Source: Planctomycetota bacterium (GTDB lineage: Bacteria; Planctomycetota; JACOTG01; JAJDCM01). Taken from it: a DNA stretch of 39,014 nt. The notes beneath the pieces are model-generated. The model ran no database searches. It saw only the letters and a list, made by a program, of their open reading frames with translations, and was not told the DNA's origin. A program made the translations under genes and the position numbers. Numbering within the stretch: the stretch's first letter is position 1; every line of letters starts with the position of its first letter. Positions 15,713 to 25,064 of this stretch are shown piece by piece. Location: assembly GCA_029260825.1 (NCBI GenBank), contig JAJDCM010000051.1, positions 1-39,014 of the forward strand, read 5' to 3'.

Positions 15713-18485
15713 AGCTCCAGAGCTGGTAGGTTTCTTCTGCTGGATGCAAAGGGCGGTTGAGCCACAGGGGGCGTCGTAGTCCGTCCGGCCCGGGAGCGGG
15801 TTTGGTCTTCTTCTTCCACTCCTCATAGACCTCCATGGCTTTTTGAGTGTCGACGAAGATGTCCCCGTATTTGTCTTCTGGTGCCGCTTTTTCCACCTTC
15901 ACCTTTTGGTGCCAGCAGTGCATGCCGCTCGCAGGATCGGGCTGGACGGGGAAGGTGAGGTTCTGATTCACCCCGACTTCCTTCCACCAGATTCTCTCCG
16001 TGTCCGGGTCGCTGCTCTTGAAGGGGGCCAGCCCGTCGTTTTGGCGAAAGAAGAAAGTCTCACCTTCACGAGCCATGCTGACCAGGGATGTGCATTGTTT
16101 CTCGCCGCCGATTTCCCGATGAAGACGCCACCTTCCTACGTGATGGGAGCAGGCGACAACTCCCGGATGAATCCCCTCGGTCACCCACACTCTGCCGACG
16201 AAGTAACCAATAGCCGTTGATACTCGAGCCAGATCGTCGGTCTTGACCCCCATGCGCTGGGCATCTACAGGATTGATCCAGAGTGGGTTGGTGTGAGAAA
16301 TTTCCTGGAGCCACTTGGCGTTTCCCGAGCGGGTGTGAATCAGAGTGGGGAGCCGGAATGTGGGGAGTAATGCCATTTCACCTGCAGTGACGTCGAGCTC
16401 TCTCCAGTGTACTTGCGAGCGGATATAGCCCGGTAGTGCTTGGTCTCCAAAGCCCCAGTCTTCAAGAGTAGGGGAGTAGATCTCCAGCTTCTTTGAGGGA
16501 GTTTTGAAACCTTCCACTCGCTTGCCATCGTCGATTTGAAGGCCGTCCTCTTTTTCCTTTCGATAGCGTTCTTGCCCCGCGTAGGGAACGTCAAAGGCGC
16601 CGTATTTTCGCATGTATTCGAGGGGCGTCAGATCTTCCTTGTTCGCCGCCTCCGGAAGGCCTGGCACCGAGTTCTCGAAGATGTCGGCGTAGTACTCATC
16701 AAGGGAGATGGGCGTTCCGGGGTTCTTTTTTGATTCGTAGTACTTTCGGATTCCCCGGGATCCGTCCGGATCGATTCGATGTGTAAGAGCGATCCAGAAT
16801 TCGGCTTCTTCCCAGACCTCCCCCGGATTCGTTCCCAGGGTCGAATCGACGTGCCCGCCCTGGCGTCGTTTGACTTCCCTGCCGATCGGTTGCCGGAACC
16901 CGATCCAGGTGCCCGCGTGAGTTTCTTGACTCATGAGGTCGTGGCGTTCGGGAGCGAGACCGGTGGGCAGGACATAGTCGGCCCATTGGGCGGTCTCGGA
17001 CCAGATGGGCGTGAGGGCCACGTGGCAACCCATCTTTTCCTCGTCTTCAAGCATTTTCACCCACATGCATCCGTCCGGGTTGGTCCAGACCGGGTTGTAG
17101 ACACGAGTGAAGTAGACGTCGATCTTCTTCTGCTGGTCGATTTGCAGGTGAGGAAGAAGAAAGCTCATTTCGTAGTGAGCAAGCGGATATTCCCGGGGCC
17201 AGATGAGCTCATTCCAGCGTTTGATGGCCGGAGGATTGACGGTCGGTTTGGGGACGAACTTGTCCCAGGAATTTGGATTGAGCCCACCTGGTGTCCCCAC
17301 GGATCCGGAGAGGATATGGAGGAGGGCCAGGCATCGTGCTACTTGCCATCCACCCAGGTGACCACTTGCCGTGTTGCGCCAGAGATGGCTCGAAAACTTG
17401 GAACCGGCCCTGGCGATTTCGTCTGCTAGCTGGCCCACGATCTCTTGATTGATCCGGCATTCTTTTGCCGCAAACTCGGGCGTATATTCCTTGTAGGTAT
17501 CCTGAAGGACTTCGATGAATCGTTCAAACGTTCCGTTGCCATCTTTGTCTCTTGCCTCAAGAAACTCCTTCCAGTTGGTCCAGCGCTTCATGAATTCCTT
17601 GTCAAATCGTTCGGAGCTCAAGAGCTCGTTGACGACGGCAAGGAGAAGGGCCGACTCGGAGCCTGGCCACGAAGAGATCCAGTAATCGGAATGGGACGCG
17701 GTGTTGCTGAGGCGGGTGTCGACGACGGCGATTCTCGCACCGGCTTCTTTTGCCGCCATGATTCTCTGGGCATGAGGGTTGAAGTAGTGGCCGGTCTCCA
17801 GGTGGGCGGAAAGAAGAAGGATGAACTTCGTTCCGTTGTAGTCCGGTGAGGGGCGATCGGCCCCGAGAGTCAGGGCGAAGCCAAGGCGTGCCGAGGCACT
17901 ACACACGTTTGTGTGACTGTTGTGACCGTCGATTCCCCAGGCGCTTAGCATGCGGGGAATGAAGTGATCGTCGCCCGGGCGCCCGACGTGATACATGACC
18001 TCGTCGTGTCTGTCTTCGTCGAAGGCCTTCTGGATGCGTCCACCGATATCGTTGAGTGCCTCTTCCCAGGAGACTCTCTCGAACTTCCCCGATCCTCTCG
18101 GGCCGGATCGTTTGAGCGGATAAAGAATTCGCTCCGGATCTTGGATCTGGTTGATCGTGGCCGGGCCCTTGGCGCAGGTTCGTCCCCGGCTTCCCGGGTG
18201 TACCGGGTTTCCTTCGAATTTCTGGATCTCGCCGGTCTTCTTGTCCACGAATGCAAGGAGTCCGCAGGCGGATTCGCAGTTGAAGCAAATCGTGGGAATG
18301 AGTTGATAGTGCCGTTCGGTCCGTTCGGGCCAGGTTGAACCGTCGAGCTCTACCCAGTGATCCCATTGTTCAGGAGGTGGTGCCGCCGTGAGCTCCCAGG
18401 GATTCGTCCGCCGGTCAGGGCCGGAGTCGACCGGTGCCTGAGTCGAAGAAGGGGTGCTTGAAGTTCGTTTCTTGGGGTCCTGCAT
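15711..18485 (-). CDS. Molybdopterin oxidoreductase catalytic subunit
   Basis: The product (924 residues from the ATG at 18485) is a member of the DMSO-reductase/CISM family. An N-terminal [4Fe-4S] site is formed by Cys67, Cys70, Cys74 and Cys104. The likely Mo ligand is Cys195 in TNVCSASARLG, pointing to the PsrA/Nap/formate-dehydrogenase-like branch instead of the Asp or Ser branches. The bis-MGD contacts and C-terminal MoCo-binding barrel extend to residue 924. There is no twin-arginine signal, so it should face the cytoplasm. The partner gene lies 22 bases upstream. The substrate cannot be assigned. An upstream in-frame start at 18590 would add 35 unlikely residues. The stop codon lies inside the inverted-repeat element. 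Confidence 0.85.
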   Translation of the reverse strand: MQDPKKRTSSTPSSTQAPVDSGPDRRTNPWELTAAPPPEQWDHWVELDGSTWPERTERHYQLIPTICFNCESACGLLAFVDKKTGEIQKFEGNPVHPGSRGRTCAKGPATINQIQDPERILYPLKRSGPRGSGKFERVSWEEALNDIGGRIQKAFDEDRHDEVMYHVGRPGDDHFIPRMLSAWGIDGHNSHTNVCSASARLGFALTLGADRPSPDYNGTKFILLLSAHLETGHYFNPHAQRIMAAKEAGARIAVVDTRLSNTASHSDYWISSWPGSESALLLAVVNELLSSERFDKEFMKRWTNWKEFLEARDKDGNGTFERFIEVLQDTYKEYTPEFAAKECRINQEIVGQLADEIARAGSKFSSHLWRNTASGHLGGWQVARCLALLHILSGSVGTPGGLNPNSWDKFVPKPTVNPPAIKRWNELIWPREYPLAHYEMSFLLPHLQIDQQKKIDVYFTRVYNPVWTNPDGCMWVKMLEDEEKMGCHVALTPIWSETAQWADYVLPTGLAPERHDLMSQETHAGTWIGFRQPIGREVKRRQGGHVDSTLGTNPGEVWEEAEFWIALTHRIDPDGSRGIRKYYESKKNPGTPISLDEYYADIFENSVPGLPEAANKEDLTPLEYMRKYGAFDVPYAGQERYRKEKEDGLQIDDGKRVEGFKTPSKKLEIYSPTLEDWGFGDQALPGYIRSQVHWRELDVTAGEMALLPTFRLPTLIHTRSGNAKWLQEISHTNPLWINPVDAQRMGVKTDDLARVSTAIGYFVGRVWVTEGIHPGVVACSHHVGRWRLHREIGGEKQCTSLVSMAREGETFFFRQNDGLAPFKSSDPDTERIWWKEVGVNQNLTFPVQPDPASGMHCWHQKVKVEKAAPEDKYGDIFVDTQKAMEVYEEWKKKTKPAPGPDGLRRPLWLNRPLHPAEETYQLWS

Positions 18486-18507
18486 GTTGAGTATCTCTGG
18501 CTTGATT

Positions 18508-20058
18508 TTAGCTGATGGGGAGAGCTTGCCCTGCCCGCACCAGGATGTCTTCTTCAACGAAGAGTCCGATGAGGGCGAGAAGCCCGGCAACGGCGGAAAG
18601 TGGAGCGCCTCCGATGATCACGAAGGCCACCGGAAGGACGATTCCAAGGGCAACTCCGAGGCTCCAGTGCTTCTTTGAGAAAGGGCCGTGGCTCACCAGT
18701 CGATTTGCTCTGGCGTATTCACGCTCCCGATTCTTGGGGCTCAGTTTTCCTTCAAGAAGGATAAGCAAGAAGTGCCCGGCAAGACACATGCAGAGCCCGA
18801 GTCGAATATCGCTAAGAGCGGCCCTGGGAAGATCAAGGATGAGGTTGAGAACGAGGAAAAGAGCGAAGCCTGCAACTCCGGCTTGAAGGGTCAGGTGGAG
18901 CCAGAGTCCACGTCTCATCCAGAGCACTCGTCCCTTTGACTGTCCAAAGAGCCATGCGGTGTAGCAGGCGGTGAGGACGGCGGCGAGGATGGTGGCTCCT
19001 ACGAGAGCTTGTCCTATCGTTGTTCGCGCGAATTCTTCAAGCGGTTTGTCGATGAAGAGGCCGGCACCGAGCCATGCGGTTAGTAAGCCTCCGTAGCCGA
19101 TCAGGATGTACGAGCCCTTGGCGAGCCAGGATTTCATGTTGGGCCGAAGGAGAATCAGAAGGAATCTCTCCGGTCGTCGAAGATCTCCCACAAGAAGGAC
19201 CGTGGTCAACAGGAGGAAGAAGATGGCGATGATGGGGATCCACAGGGCTTGAGCACCGAGGAGACCCGGGGTTCCACCGAATGGAGCCAGAAGGTGGCCA
19301 CCGGCAAGGAAGGCTCCGGCGGCGAGACTTTTCGTGAAGAGATAGGCCGAGACCTTGCCACCCCAGACCGGAGCGTGTTCGACATTGTAGACGGTTCGGG
19401 ATTGAGCCTTTTCCTCGAAGGACTCGAAAACCTGGGATTCGAGCTGAATTCCCGGTGTTTGATTGGCCCAGAGGAATCCACCGGCCGTATTGGTTTGCTG
19501 GGGGTCGACTCCGGAGGGATGAGCTTCCTTGTAGAGAACGTTGGGGCCGGTTCCAGCCTCAACTTTTCGGGCTGTGAGTTGCTCCTCATCTCGCATGCGG
19601 GAGACCGCGCTGTTCGGGTCGTGGAAATCGCCGGGGATGATGGCTTCGGTGGGGCAAACCACCGCACATGCGGGGGCCAGTCCTATTTCCGTGCGATGTG
19701 CACAAAAATGGCATTTCTGGGCCGTACCCGTGTGTTCGTTGAGATAAAGAGCATCATAGGGGCAGCCCTGCATGCAAGCCTTGCATCCGATGCAGACCCG
19801 GTGGTCGACATCGACGATTCCGTCCGGGCGCTTGTCCAGAGCGGTAACGGGACAAATGGTCACACACGGGGCGTCCGTGCACTGATTGCAGCGCAAGACG
19901 GTGAAAGACCGGCGAACTTCCGGAAAGCTTCCGGTTTCCGTGTATTTGACCCAGGTCCTGAAATCACCGAGTGGGACCTCATTTTCGGACTTACAGGCCA
20001 CGGTACAGGCGTGACAGCCAATGCACCGGGATTGATCGAGGATAAAGCCGAGTTGCAC
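18508..20058 (-). CDS. Fused FeS/NrfD electron-transfer membrane subunit
   Basis: One chain of about 516 residues joins a DmsB/PsrB-like ferredoxin and a PsrC/NrfD-like membrane anchor. Four [4Fe-4S] sites are visible, numbered from the longer TTG start at 20097: C25-C28-C31-C35, C70-C73-C78-C82, C102-C105-C108-C112 and C129-C132-C144-C148. About eight hydrophobic helices follow in residues 245-525. It would pass electrons between the Mo subunit and the quinone pool. The start is uncertain: the GTG at 20058 has a GGAGCAAGG ribosome-binding site and was preferred over the TTG at 20097. The FeS part lacks a signal peptide, so it lies in the cytoplasm, like the Mo subunit. Confidence 0.85.
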   Translation of the reverse strand: MQLGFILDQSRCIGCHACTVACKSENEVPLGDFRTWVKYTETGSFPEVRRSFTVLRCNQCTDAPCVTICPVTALDKRPDGIVDVDHRVCIGCKACMQGCPYDALYLNEHTGTAQKCHFCAHRTEIGLAPACAVVCPTEAIIPGDFHDPNSAVSRMRDEEQLTARKVEAGTGPNVLYKEAHPSGVDPQQTNTAGGFLWANQTPGIQLESQVFESFEEKAQSRTVYNVEHAPVWGGKVSAYLFTKSLAAGAFLAGGHLLAPFGGTPGLLGAQALWIPIIAIFFLLLTTVLLVGDLRRPERFLLILLRPNMKSWLAKGSYILIGYGGLLTAWLGAGLFIDKPLEEFARTTIGQALVGATILAAVLTACYTAWLFGQSKGRVLWMRRGLWLHLTLQAGVAGFALFLVLNLILDLPRAALSDIRLGLCMCLAGHFLLILLEGKLSPKNREREYARANRLVSHGPFSKKHWSLGVALGIVLPVAFVIIGGAPLSAVAGLLALIGLFVEEDILVRAGQALPIS

Positions 20059-20233
20059 GGTCCTTGCTCCATAGCTCTTTGGGGAGAAAACGTCCAAATC
20101 CTAAGCAACTCATGCCTTTGTGGGAAGAAGGTTTTCCTATAATGAGCCTGGCTACGACCGAGGCGCCGAATGATCTTTGTTCTGGTGGCTGTGTTCCATC
20201 AACTTCTGACGCGCAGCACTAAAGGGAAGATTG

Positions 20234-22009
20234 ATGACCACCGACCAAATTGTCCTTTTCGTTCTGATCGGACTGATCTTCACTTTTCTCATCTGGGGAA
20301 AATTTCGCTACGACCTGGTAGCGTTTGCCGCTTTGATCGTGGCCTATGTGGCGGGGGTGGTTCCCAAGGAAGACGTCTTCTCCGGGTTTGGACACCCTGC
20401 GGTCGTCATCATTGCACTTGTGCTGATCGTGAGTCGCGGCCTGTCTCGAAGTGGCGCGATCGAGCTACTATCCCGGCGGGTTCTTGACGCATCCAGGGGC
20501 TTGCGAGCGCACGTGGGCATCATGGCCGGTGTTTCTGCCGCCCTCTCCTGCGTGATGAACAACGTCGCGGCGCTGGCCTTGCTCATGCCGCTTGATTTAC
20601 AGGCGGCTCGGCGTGCCAAGAGGAGCCCTGCCCTCACCCTGATGCCGCTTTCTTTTGCGTCCATCCTTGGAGGGATGGTGACGCTGATCGGCACGCCCCC
20701 GAACATCGTTATTGCGACCTTCCGCGAACAGGCTCTGGGGGAACCTTTTCGCATGCTGGATTTTGCCCCCGTCGGTGGTGTGGTGGCCATTGCTGGAATC
20801 GCCTACCTGACCATCTTCGGCTGGCGACTCATTCCATCAGAACCAACCAAGCACGATTCGGCCAAGGAGCTGGAAGATCTCACCTTGTTCATTGCCGAGG
20901 CGAAGGTGCCGGAGTCGTCGAGTCTTTTGGAGAAGCGCCTGAAAGAACTCGACACATTGGCCGAAGAGAACGATGTCAACGTGCTCGGTTTGATTCGTCG
21001 GGGAAAAAGGCTTTCGGGAGGTGCGCGGAACGCGGAGATCCAAAAGGGGGATCTCGTCGTCATCGAGGGGACAGCGGAGGCGATGGATCAGTTTGCGGGT
21101 GCTGCTAAACTTGAGCTCGACGGGACGACGAAGCCGGGCGGGGTGATGTCGGACACGGTGGAAATCATGGAGGTTGTTGTACCCCAGGGAGCGAGAATCG
21201 AGGGGCGATCGGCCTTCGATCTGCGCCTGAAGTATCGCCAAGGGGTCACGTTGGTGGGTATCTCTCGCAAAGGTCGCCGTGTTCGGGATCGAGTTCGAAA
21301 GGCGAAGGTTCGGGCGGGGGATATCTTGCTTCTTCTTGGGCCGGGAGATCGTCTCCCTGTGGTTGTTGATTGGCTTGGTTGTCTTTCACTTGCCCAGCGT
21401 GGACTGGAAGTGACCCAGAGGCACAAAGCCTGGGTTGCGGTGGGAGCCTTCGCCGCCGCGGTGATCGTTTCGAGCTTCGGGTTCATGTACTTGCCCCTGG
21501 CGCTTGCCGTTGTCGTCGTCACCTATGCGTTACTTCGGATCATTCCGCTGGGCCAGATCTACGATTCAGTCGAGTGGTCGGTCATCGTTCTTCTTGGCTC
21601 GATGATTCCGATCGGAATGGCCATGGAGTCGAGCGGTGCGAGTGCGCAGGTTGCGTCGGCCATCGTGAACTGGACATCCGGGCTTCCCACCGTCGCGGTG
21701 CTTACAATCCTGATGATCGTCACCATGACGTTGTCCGACGTGCTGAACAATGTGGCAACCGCTCTCATTGCCGCACCGATCGGCGTCGATATCGCCGAGC
21801 GCCTTGATGCCAATCCGGACACGTTTCTCATGGCTGTGGCGGTTGCCGCGTCGTGTGCGTTTCTGACTCCAATCGGTCACAAGAACAACACAATCATCAT
21901 GGGGCCGGGAGGATACAAGTTTGGAGACTACTGGCGGATGGGGTTGCCGCTGGAGATTCTCGTCGTCGTCGTCAGTATTCCCATGATTCTTCTCGTCTGG
22001 CCACTCTGA
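20234..22009 (+). CDS. SLC13-type transporter with two TrkA-C domains
   Basis: The 591-residue protein is a member of the DASS/SLC13-like permeases. Two membrane halves (about 5-200 and 400-590) carry the paired motifs of the fold: CVMNNVAALALLMP and LIGTPPNIVIATF in the first half, SDVLNNVATALIAAP and LTPIGHKNNTIIMGPGG in the second. Residues 215-395 hold two RCK_C/TrkA-C ligand-binding domains, as in many bacterial members thought to move sulfate, dicarboxylates or similar anions with Na+. The substrate is unknown. ATG at 20234 is preferred to the TTG just before it. It diverges from the FeS/NrfD gene. Confidence 0.85.
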   Translation: MTTDQIVLFVLIGLIFTFLIWGKFRYDLVAFAALIVAYVAGVVPKEDVFSGFGHPAVVIIALVLIVSRGLSRSGAIELLSRRVLDASRGLRAHVGIMAGVSAALSCVMNNVAALALLMPLDLQAARRAKRSPALTLMPLSFASILGGMVTLIGTPPNIVIATFREQALGEPFRMLDFAPVGGVVAIAGIAYLTIFGWRLIPSEPTKHDSAKELEDLTLFIAEAKVPESSSLLEKRLKELDTLAEENDVNVLGLIRRGKRLSGGARNAEIQKGDLVVIEGTAEAMDQFAGAAKLELDGTTKPGGVMSDTVEIMEVVVPQGARIEGRSAFDLRLKYRQGVTLVGISRKGRRVRDRVRKAKVRAGDILLLLGPGDRLPVVVDWLGCLSLAQRGLEVTQRHKAWVAVGAFAAAVIVSSFGFMYLPLALAVVVVTYALLRIIPLGQIYDSVEWSVIVLLGSMIPIGMAMESSGASAQVASAIVNWTSGLPTVAVLTILMIVTMTLSDVLNNVATALIAAPIGVDIAERLDANPDTFLMAVAVAASCAFLTPIGHKNNTIIMGPGGYKFGDYWRMGLPLEILVVVVSIPMILLVWPL

Positions 22010-22068
22010 TCTCTCTTGAGCCACATCGAGGAGGGAGACCGTTTAGCAGGGTTGATCCGGGTCTTGCT

Positions 22069-23250
22069 TCAGGATAAGAGTGACTTTTCACACCCTGCCT
22101 CGAGCCAGTCGAGGACGATCCCTCCGGCGAGATAGAGCTGGTCGAGATCAAGGAATTCATCTTTTGTGTGGGCCTGGGCGATGTCTCCCGGCCCGAACAA
22201 GACACACGGGATGCCTGCGCCGTTGAACGCCCCTGAATCGGCAAAGTAATTCACGCCTTCGGGTCCTTCCTGGCCTGCTCTTTTTTGACAGGGCCCGAGC
22301 AGGTTTTGTACCCAGGGTGAATCGGCAGGTGTGTCGACTCCCCCGTGGCCATGCATCGTGTTGATTTCGAATTCCTCATCCGGGACGGCGGTTCGAAGCC
22401 GGGTCAGAAAATCATCTAGTATCGCTTCGGGTTTGGTGCCGGGTAGAACTCGAAAGTCCAGCGAGAGCTTGCAACTTGATGGAACGATGTTTGTTGCCGT
22501 CCCACCATTCACCGTTCCCACGGAGAGGGTCGGATTCCCCAGAAGGGGGTGACTCTGTTTCTCGAGGGAGGGAAGATAATCGTTCGTGATGAAGGAAAGA
22601 GCCTTCCCCATGCCGTAGATGGCGTTCTTGCCAAGGTGGGGGAGGGATGCATGACAGCTTGTTCCCGTAGTTGAGAGCTCGGCCCACATCGTTCCCTTGT
22701 GAGCGGTCACCAGGCGGGACATCGTGGGCTCTCCAACGACGATCCCATCCACTTTGAATTCCTCAGCGATGAGGGCCTCGGCGCCCTTGCACCCGGTTTC
22801 CTCAGCGACCGTGGCGACGAAGTAGATCTTATCCTTGAATTGGTAGTTCTTCTTTTTTGCGGCCGAGAGGGCGATGAGGAACGCGGCCATACTCCCTTTG
22901 GTGTCGCAGGATCCTCGGCCCCAGACCTTTCCGTCGAGAATTCCTCCACCGAAGGGGTTGATGCTCATGTTGGCGACCCCGACCGTGTCCATGTGGGATT
23001 GAAGGGCGATGGATTTCTCGCCTTCCTGGTGGGCCCAGTGGGCGACAAGATTGTCTCGTCCCGGAGAAAACGGATGCCGGGTCACCGTCATTCCCAGGCC
23101 CACCAGATATTTTTCGATGAACCCGGAAATCTCCTTTTCGGATTGATCCCGATTTCCTTGCTCGTCGTTGTCGTTGACGCTGTTGATCTTGACCAGAGCC
23201 TGAAGAAGCTCCATGACTTCGTTTTGCTGATTGAAGTTGAGCCGCGGCAT
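22069..23250 (-). CDS. M20 peptidase, ArgE/DapE family
   Basis: The 393-residue protein has the M20 metal site and active-site motifs: SHMDTV, GRGSCDTKGSMAAF, AEETGCKG, VGEPT and the late IAQAHTKDEF. The dimerisation domain is in the middle (ATNIVPSSCKLSLDFRVLPG). Enzymes of this group deacylate or hydrolyse N-acyl amino acids, including acetylornithine and succinyl-diaminopimelate; the substrate is not resolved. ATG at 23250 was chosen because the reading frame further up passes through a microsatellite and the previous gene. It follows the ABC permease gene on the same strand, separated only by the microsatellite and about 20 bases. Confidence 0.9.
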   Translation of the reverse strand: MPRLNFNQQNEVMELLQALVKINSVNDNDEQGNRDQSEKEISGFIEKYLVGLGMTVTRHPFSPGRDNLVAHWAHQEGEKSIALQSHMDTVGVANMSINPFGGGILDGKVWGRGSCDTKGSMAAFLIALSAAKKKNYQFKDKIYFVATVAEETGCKGAEALIAEEFKVDGIVVGEPTMSRLVTAHKGTMWAELSTTGTSCHASLPHLGKNAIYGMGKALSFITNDYLPSLEKQSHPLLGNPTLSVGTVNGGTATNIVPSSCKLSLDFRVLPGTKPEAILDDFLTRLRTAVPDEEFEINTMHGHGGVDTPADSPWVQNLLGPCQKRAGQEGPEGVNYFADSGAFNGAGIPCVLFGPGDIAQAHTKDEFLDLDQLYLAGGIVLDWLEAGCEKSLLS

Positions 23251-23271
23251 TTGACCAGGTTCTCCGATTAT

Positions 23272-23303
23272 CTGACTGACTGACTGACTGACTGACTGAC
23301 TGA
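23272..23303. repeat. Tetranucleotide microsatellite (CTGA)8
   Basis: Eight uninterrupted CTGA units occupy 32 bases just past the permease stop codon and 21 bases before the M20 peptidase start. On the coding strand this is (TCAG)8. Repeats of this length commonly change copy number by slippage in bacteria, which would alter spacing and reading frame ahead of the peptidase. Confidence 0.95.
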
Positions 23304-23305
23304 GA

Positions 23306-24064
23306 TTAGCCCAGGTGTCTCTTGAGGACCCGTACCCCCAGACCAAGACACAGGACATCGATCACGGCCAGGATGCCAAGAGAGGTGAAAATCTGCCCAA
23401 AGTCCCATCCCGTGATCACGAGACCTCGCATGGCCTGAACCGCGTGAGTCATTGGATTCGCGTAGGCCATCCAGCGCATCCAATCTGGCATGGATTCAAG
23501 AGGAACCAGAGCCGGAGAGAGGAAGAGAGCGGGAAGAGTGATGAAGCTCAGGAGGGCAAAGAAGGAAGCGTGGCCGCTCAGGCTGAAGACCAGCACAAGG
23601 GAAAGGATGGTGAGGCCAAAACCGAGAAGGGTGGTGATGAGCAGGATCATCAGAAAACCCAGGATGCCGGTTTCGATGCTCGTATCCAGGATGAGCATGC
23701 TGAGCCCGACGATGATCAAGACCTGTGCCACCGAAATGATCAAGATGTTGATGAACCGGGAGAGCAGAATCGAAGAACGGGGGGCCGGTGTTGCAAGCAA
23801 TCGATGCAAGAACCCATTCTCTTTGTCGAAGAGAAGTGGAATTCCCCCGCCGAGACTGTTGCTGAAGACGGTGAAGGAGATGATCCCGGCCAGCATGAAT
23901 GTCGGGTAGTCGGCGACCGTTGCGTCTTTGAAGTCGGCATGTCGCATCAAATTTGCATAGAAGAGTAACCAGATTACCGGCTGGGTGAGGCTGAAGAGCG
24001 TGGTAAATGGTTCTCTCTTGAGTCGCTGGAAATATCGAGTGAGTTGAGCGCTAGTGGCGGACAT
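23306..24064 (-). CDS. ABC-2 type permease
   Basis: The 252-residue integral membrane protein has the six-helix pattern of ABC-2 (DrrB-like) export permeases, with the late motif PLESMPDWMRWMAYANPMTHAVQAMR, a form of the family's cytoplasm-to-membrane junction. ATG at 24064 is chosen because it lies seven bases after the ATPase stop; the longer upstream extension is unlikely. It works with the ATPase of the gene ahead to export an unknown lipophilic substrate. Confidence 0.9.
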   Translation of the reverse strand: MSATSAQLTRYFQRLKREPFTTLFSLTQPVIWLLFYANLMRHADFKDATVADYPTFMLAGIISFTVFSNSLGGGIPLLFDKENGFLHRLLATPAPRSSILLSRFINILIISVAQVLIIVGLSMLILDTSIETGILGFLMILLITTLLGFGLTILSLVLVFSLSGHASFFALLSFITLPALFLSPALVPLESMPDWMRWMAYANPMTHAVQAMRGLVITGWDFGQIFTSLGILAVIDVLCLGLGVRVLKRHLG

Positions 24065-24071
24065 GAGTCCC

Positions 24072-25064
24072 CTATCTCCGTTTTTTCTTGGGTTTGCCGG
24101 ACACGTCTTCATTGCGTTGAGTAAAGTGAGCCCCGGTGTGCTTGAGGAAAACCTCCTCGAGTCCAGGTCGAGTGTAGGAGATGGAGCCGATCTCGATCGA
24201 GGCGCTTCTTGCAGCATCCAGAACTTTAGGAAGGGCGGTTTCATTGGCGTCGACATATACCAGGATCTTCTTGCCGTCCTGGCCGGTTCCACTCACGAAG
24301 TCGAGCTTGCTCAAGGTTTCCTTGAGTTGACTTTGCACCTTCTCTTCGTTTGAGCTCGGAGAGATGCAGACAACATCCCCACCCAGACCGGATTTCAGTT
24401 CATCCGGTGTTCCTCGAGCGACGATTCTTCCCCGATCGATGATGGCAATGTCATCGCAAAGTTCTTCGGCCTCATCCATGTAGTTGGTGCAAAGAAAAAC
24501 GGTGGTGCCCTTTTTCTTGAGGCCGTGAATGTGATCCCACACCGCTCGCCTGACCGAGACATCAAGGCCAAGGGATGGTTCATCCAGGAAGATGAGCTTG
24601 GGTTCATGGAGGAGGCCGGCGGCGATGTCGAGTTTCTTCCGCATTCCGCCCGAGTATTTCTTCACCAGCTTGTCCAGGTGCTCCCCCAGGTCAAGGAGAT
24701 CGACAATCGCGCGGATGCGGTCAGCTTGGTCGGCCTTCGGAACCTCGTAAAGGGATGCAAAGAGCTGTAGATTTTCCCTGCCGGTGAGATACCGATCGCT
24801 GGCCGGGTCCTGGGGGACATAGCCGATGCTTTTTCGCACCGCGTCCGCTTCCGTGACCACGTCCTTCCCCAGGACCAATGCTTTCCCTGAATCCGGGCGC
24901 AAGAGGGTGATGAGCATCATTGTGGTGGTGGTTTTTCCGGCCCCATTTGGCCCGAGGAGGCCAAAGACCTGGCCTTCCTTCACCGTGAGCTCAAGACCAT
25001 CCACCGCTGCTTTTTCGGCATATGTCTTTCGAAGGTTCGTGGTCTGGATCACCGCTGTGCTCAT
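24072..25064 (-). CDS. ABC-2 exporter ATP-binding protein (DrrA-like)
   Basis: The 330-residue ATPase has Walker A GPNGAGKT at 38-45, the signature YSGGM at 137-141 and Walker B LIFLDEP at 157-163. The H-loop position holds Asn194 (LCTNYMDEAEEL) where most ABC proteins have His. The last 80 residues form the DrrA-type C-terminal domain with RPGLEEVFLKHTG. The permease follows at once, so the pair forms an exporter. A dyad lies upstream at 25106-25138. Confidence 0.9.
   Translation of the reverse strand: MSTAVIQTTNLRKTYAEKAAVDGLELTVKEGQVFGLLGPNGAGKTTTTMMLITLLRPDSGKALVLGKDVVTEADAVRKSIGYVPQDPASDRYLTGRENLQLFASLYEVPKADQADRIRAIVDLLDLGEHLDKLVKKYSGGMRKKLDIAAGLLHEPKLIFLDEPSLGLDVSVRRAVWDHIHGLKKKGTTVFLCTNYMDEAEELCDDIAIIDRGRIVARGTPDELKSGLGGDVVCISPSSNEEKVQSQLKETLSKLDFVSGTGQDGKKILVYVDANETALPKVLDAARSASIEIGSISYTRPGLEEVFLKHTGAHFTQRNEDVSGKPKKKRR

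Noticed and set aside
19249..20142. A 297-residue open frame on the plus strand
   Set aside because: It is antisense to the FeS/NrfD gene with its clear cysteine motifs.
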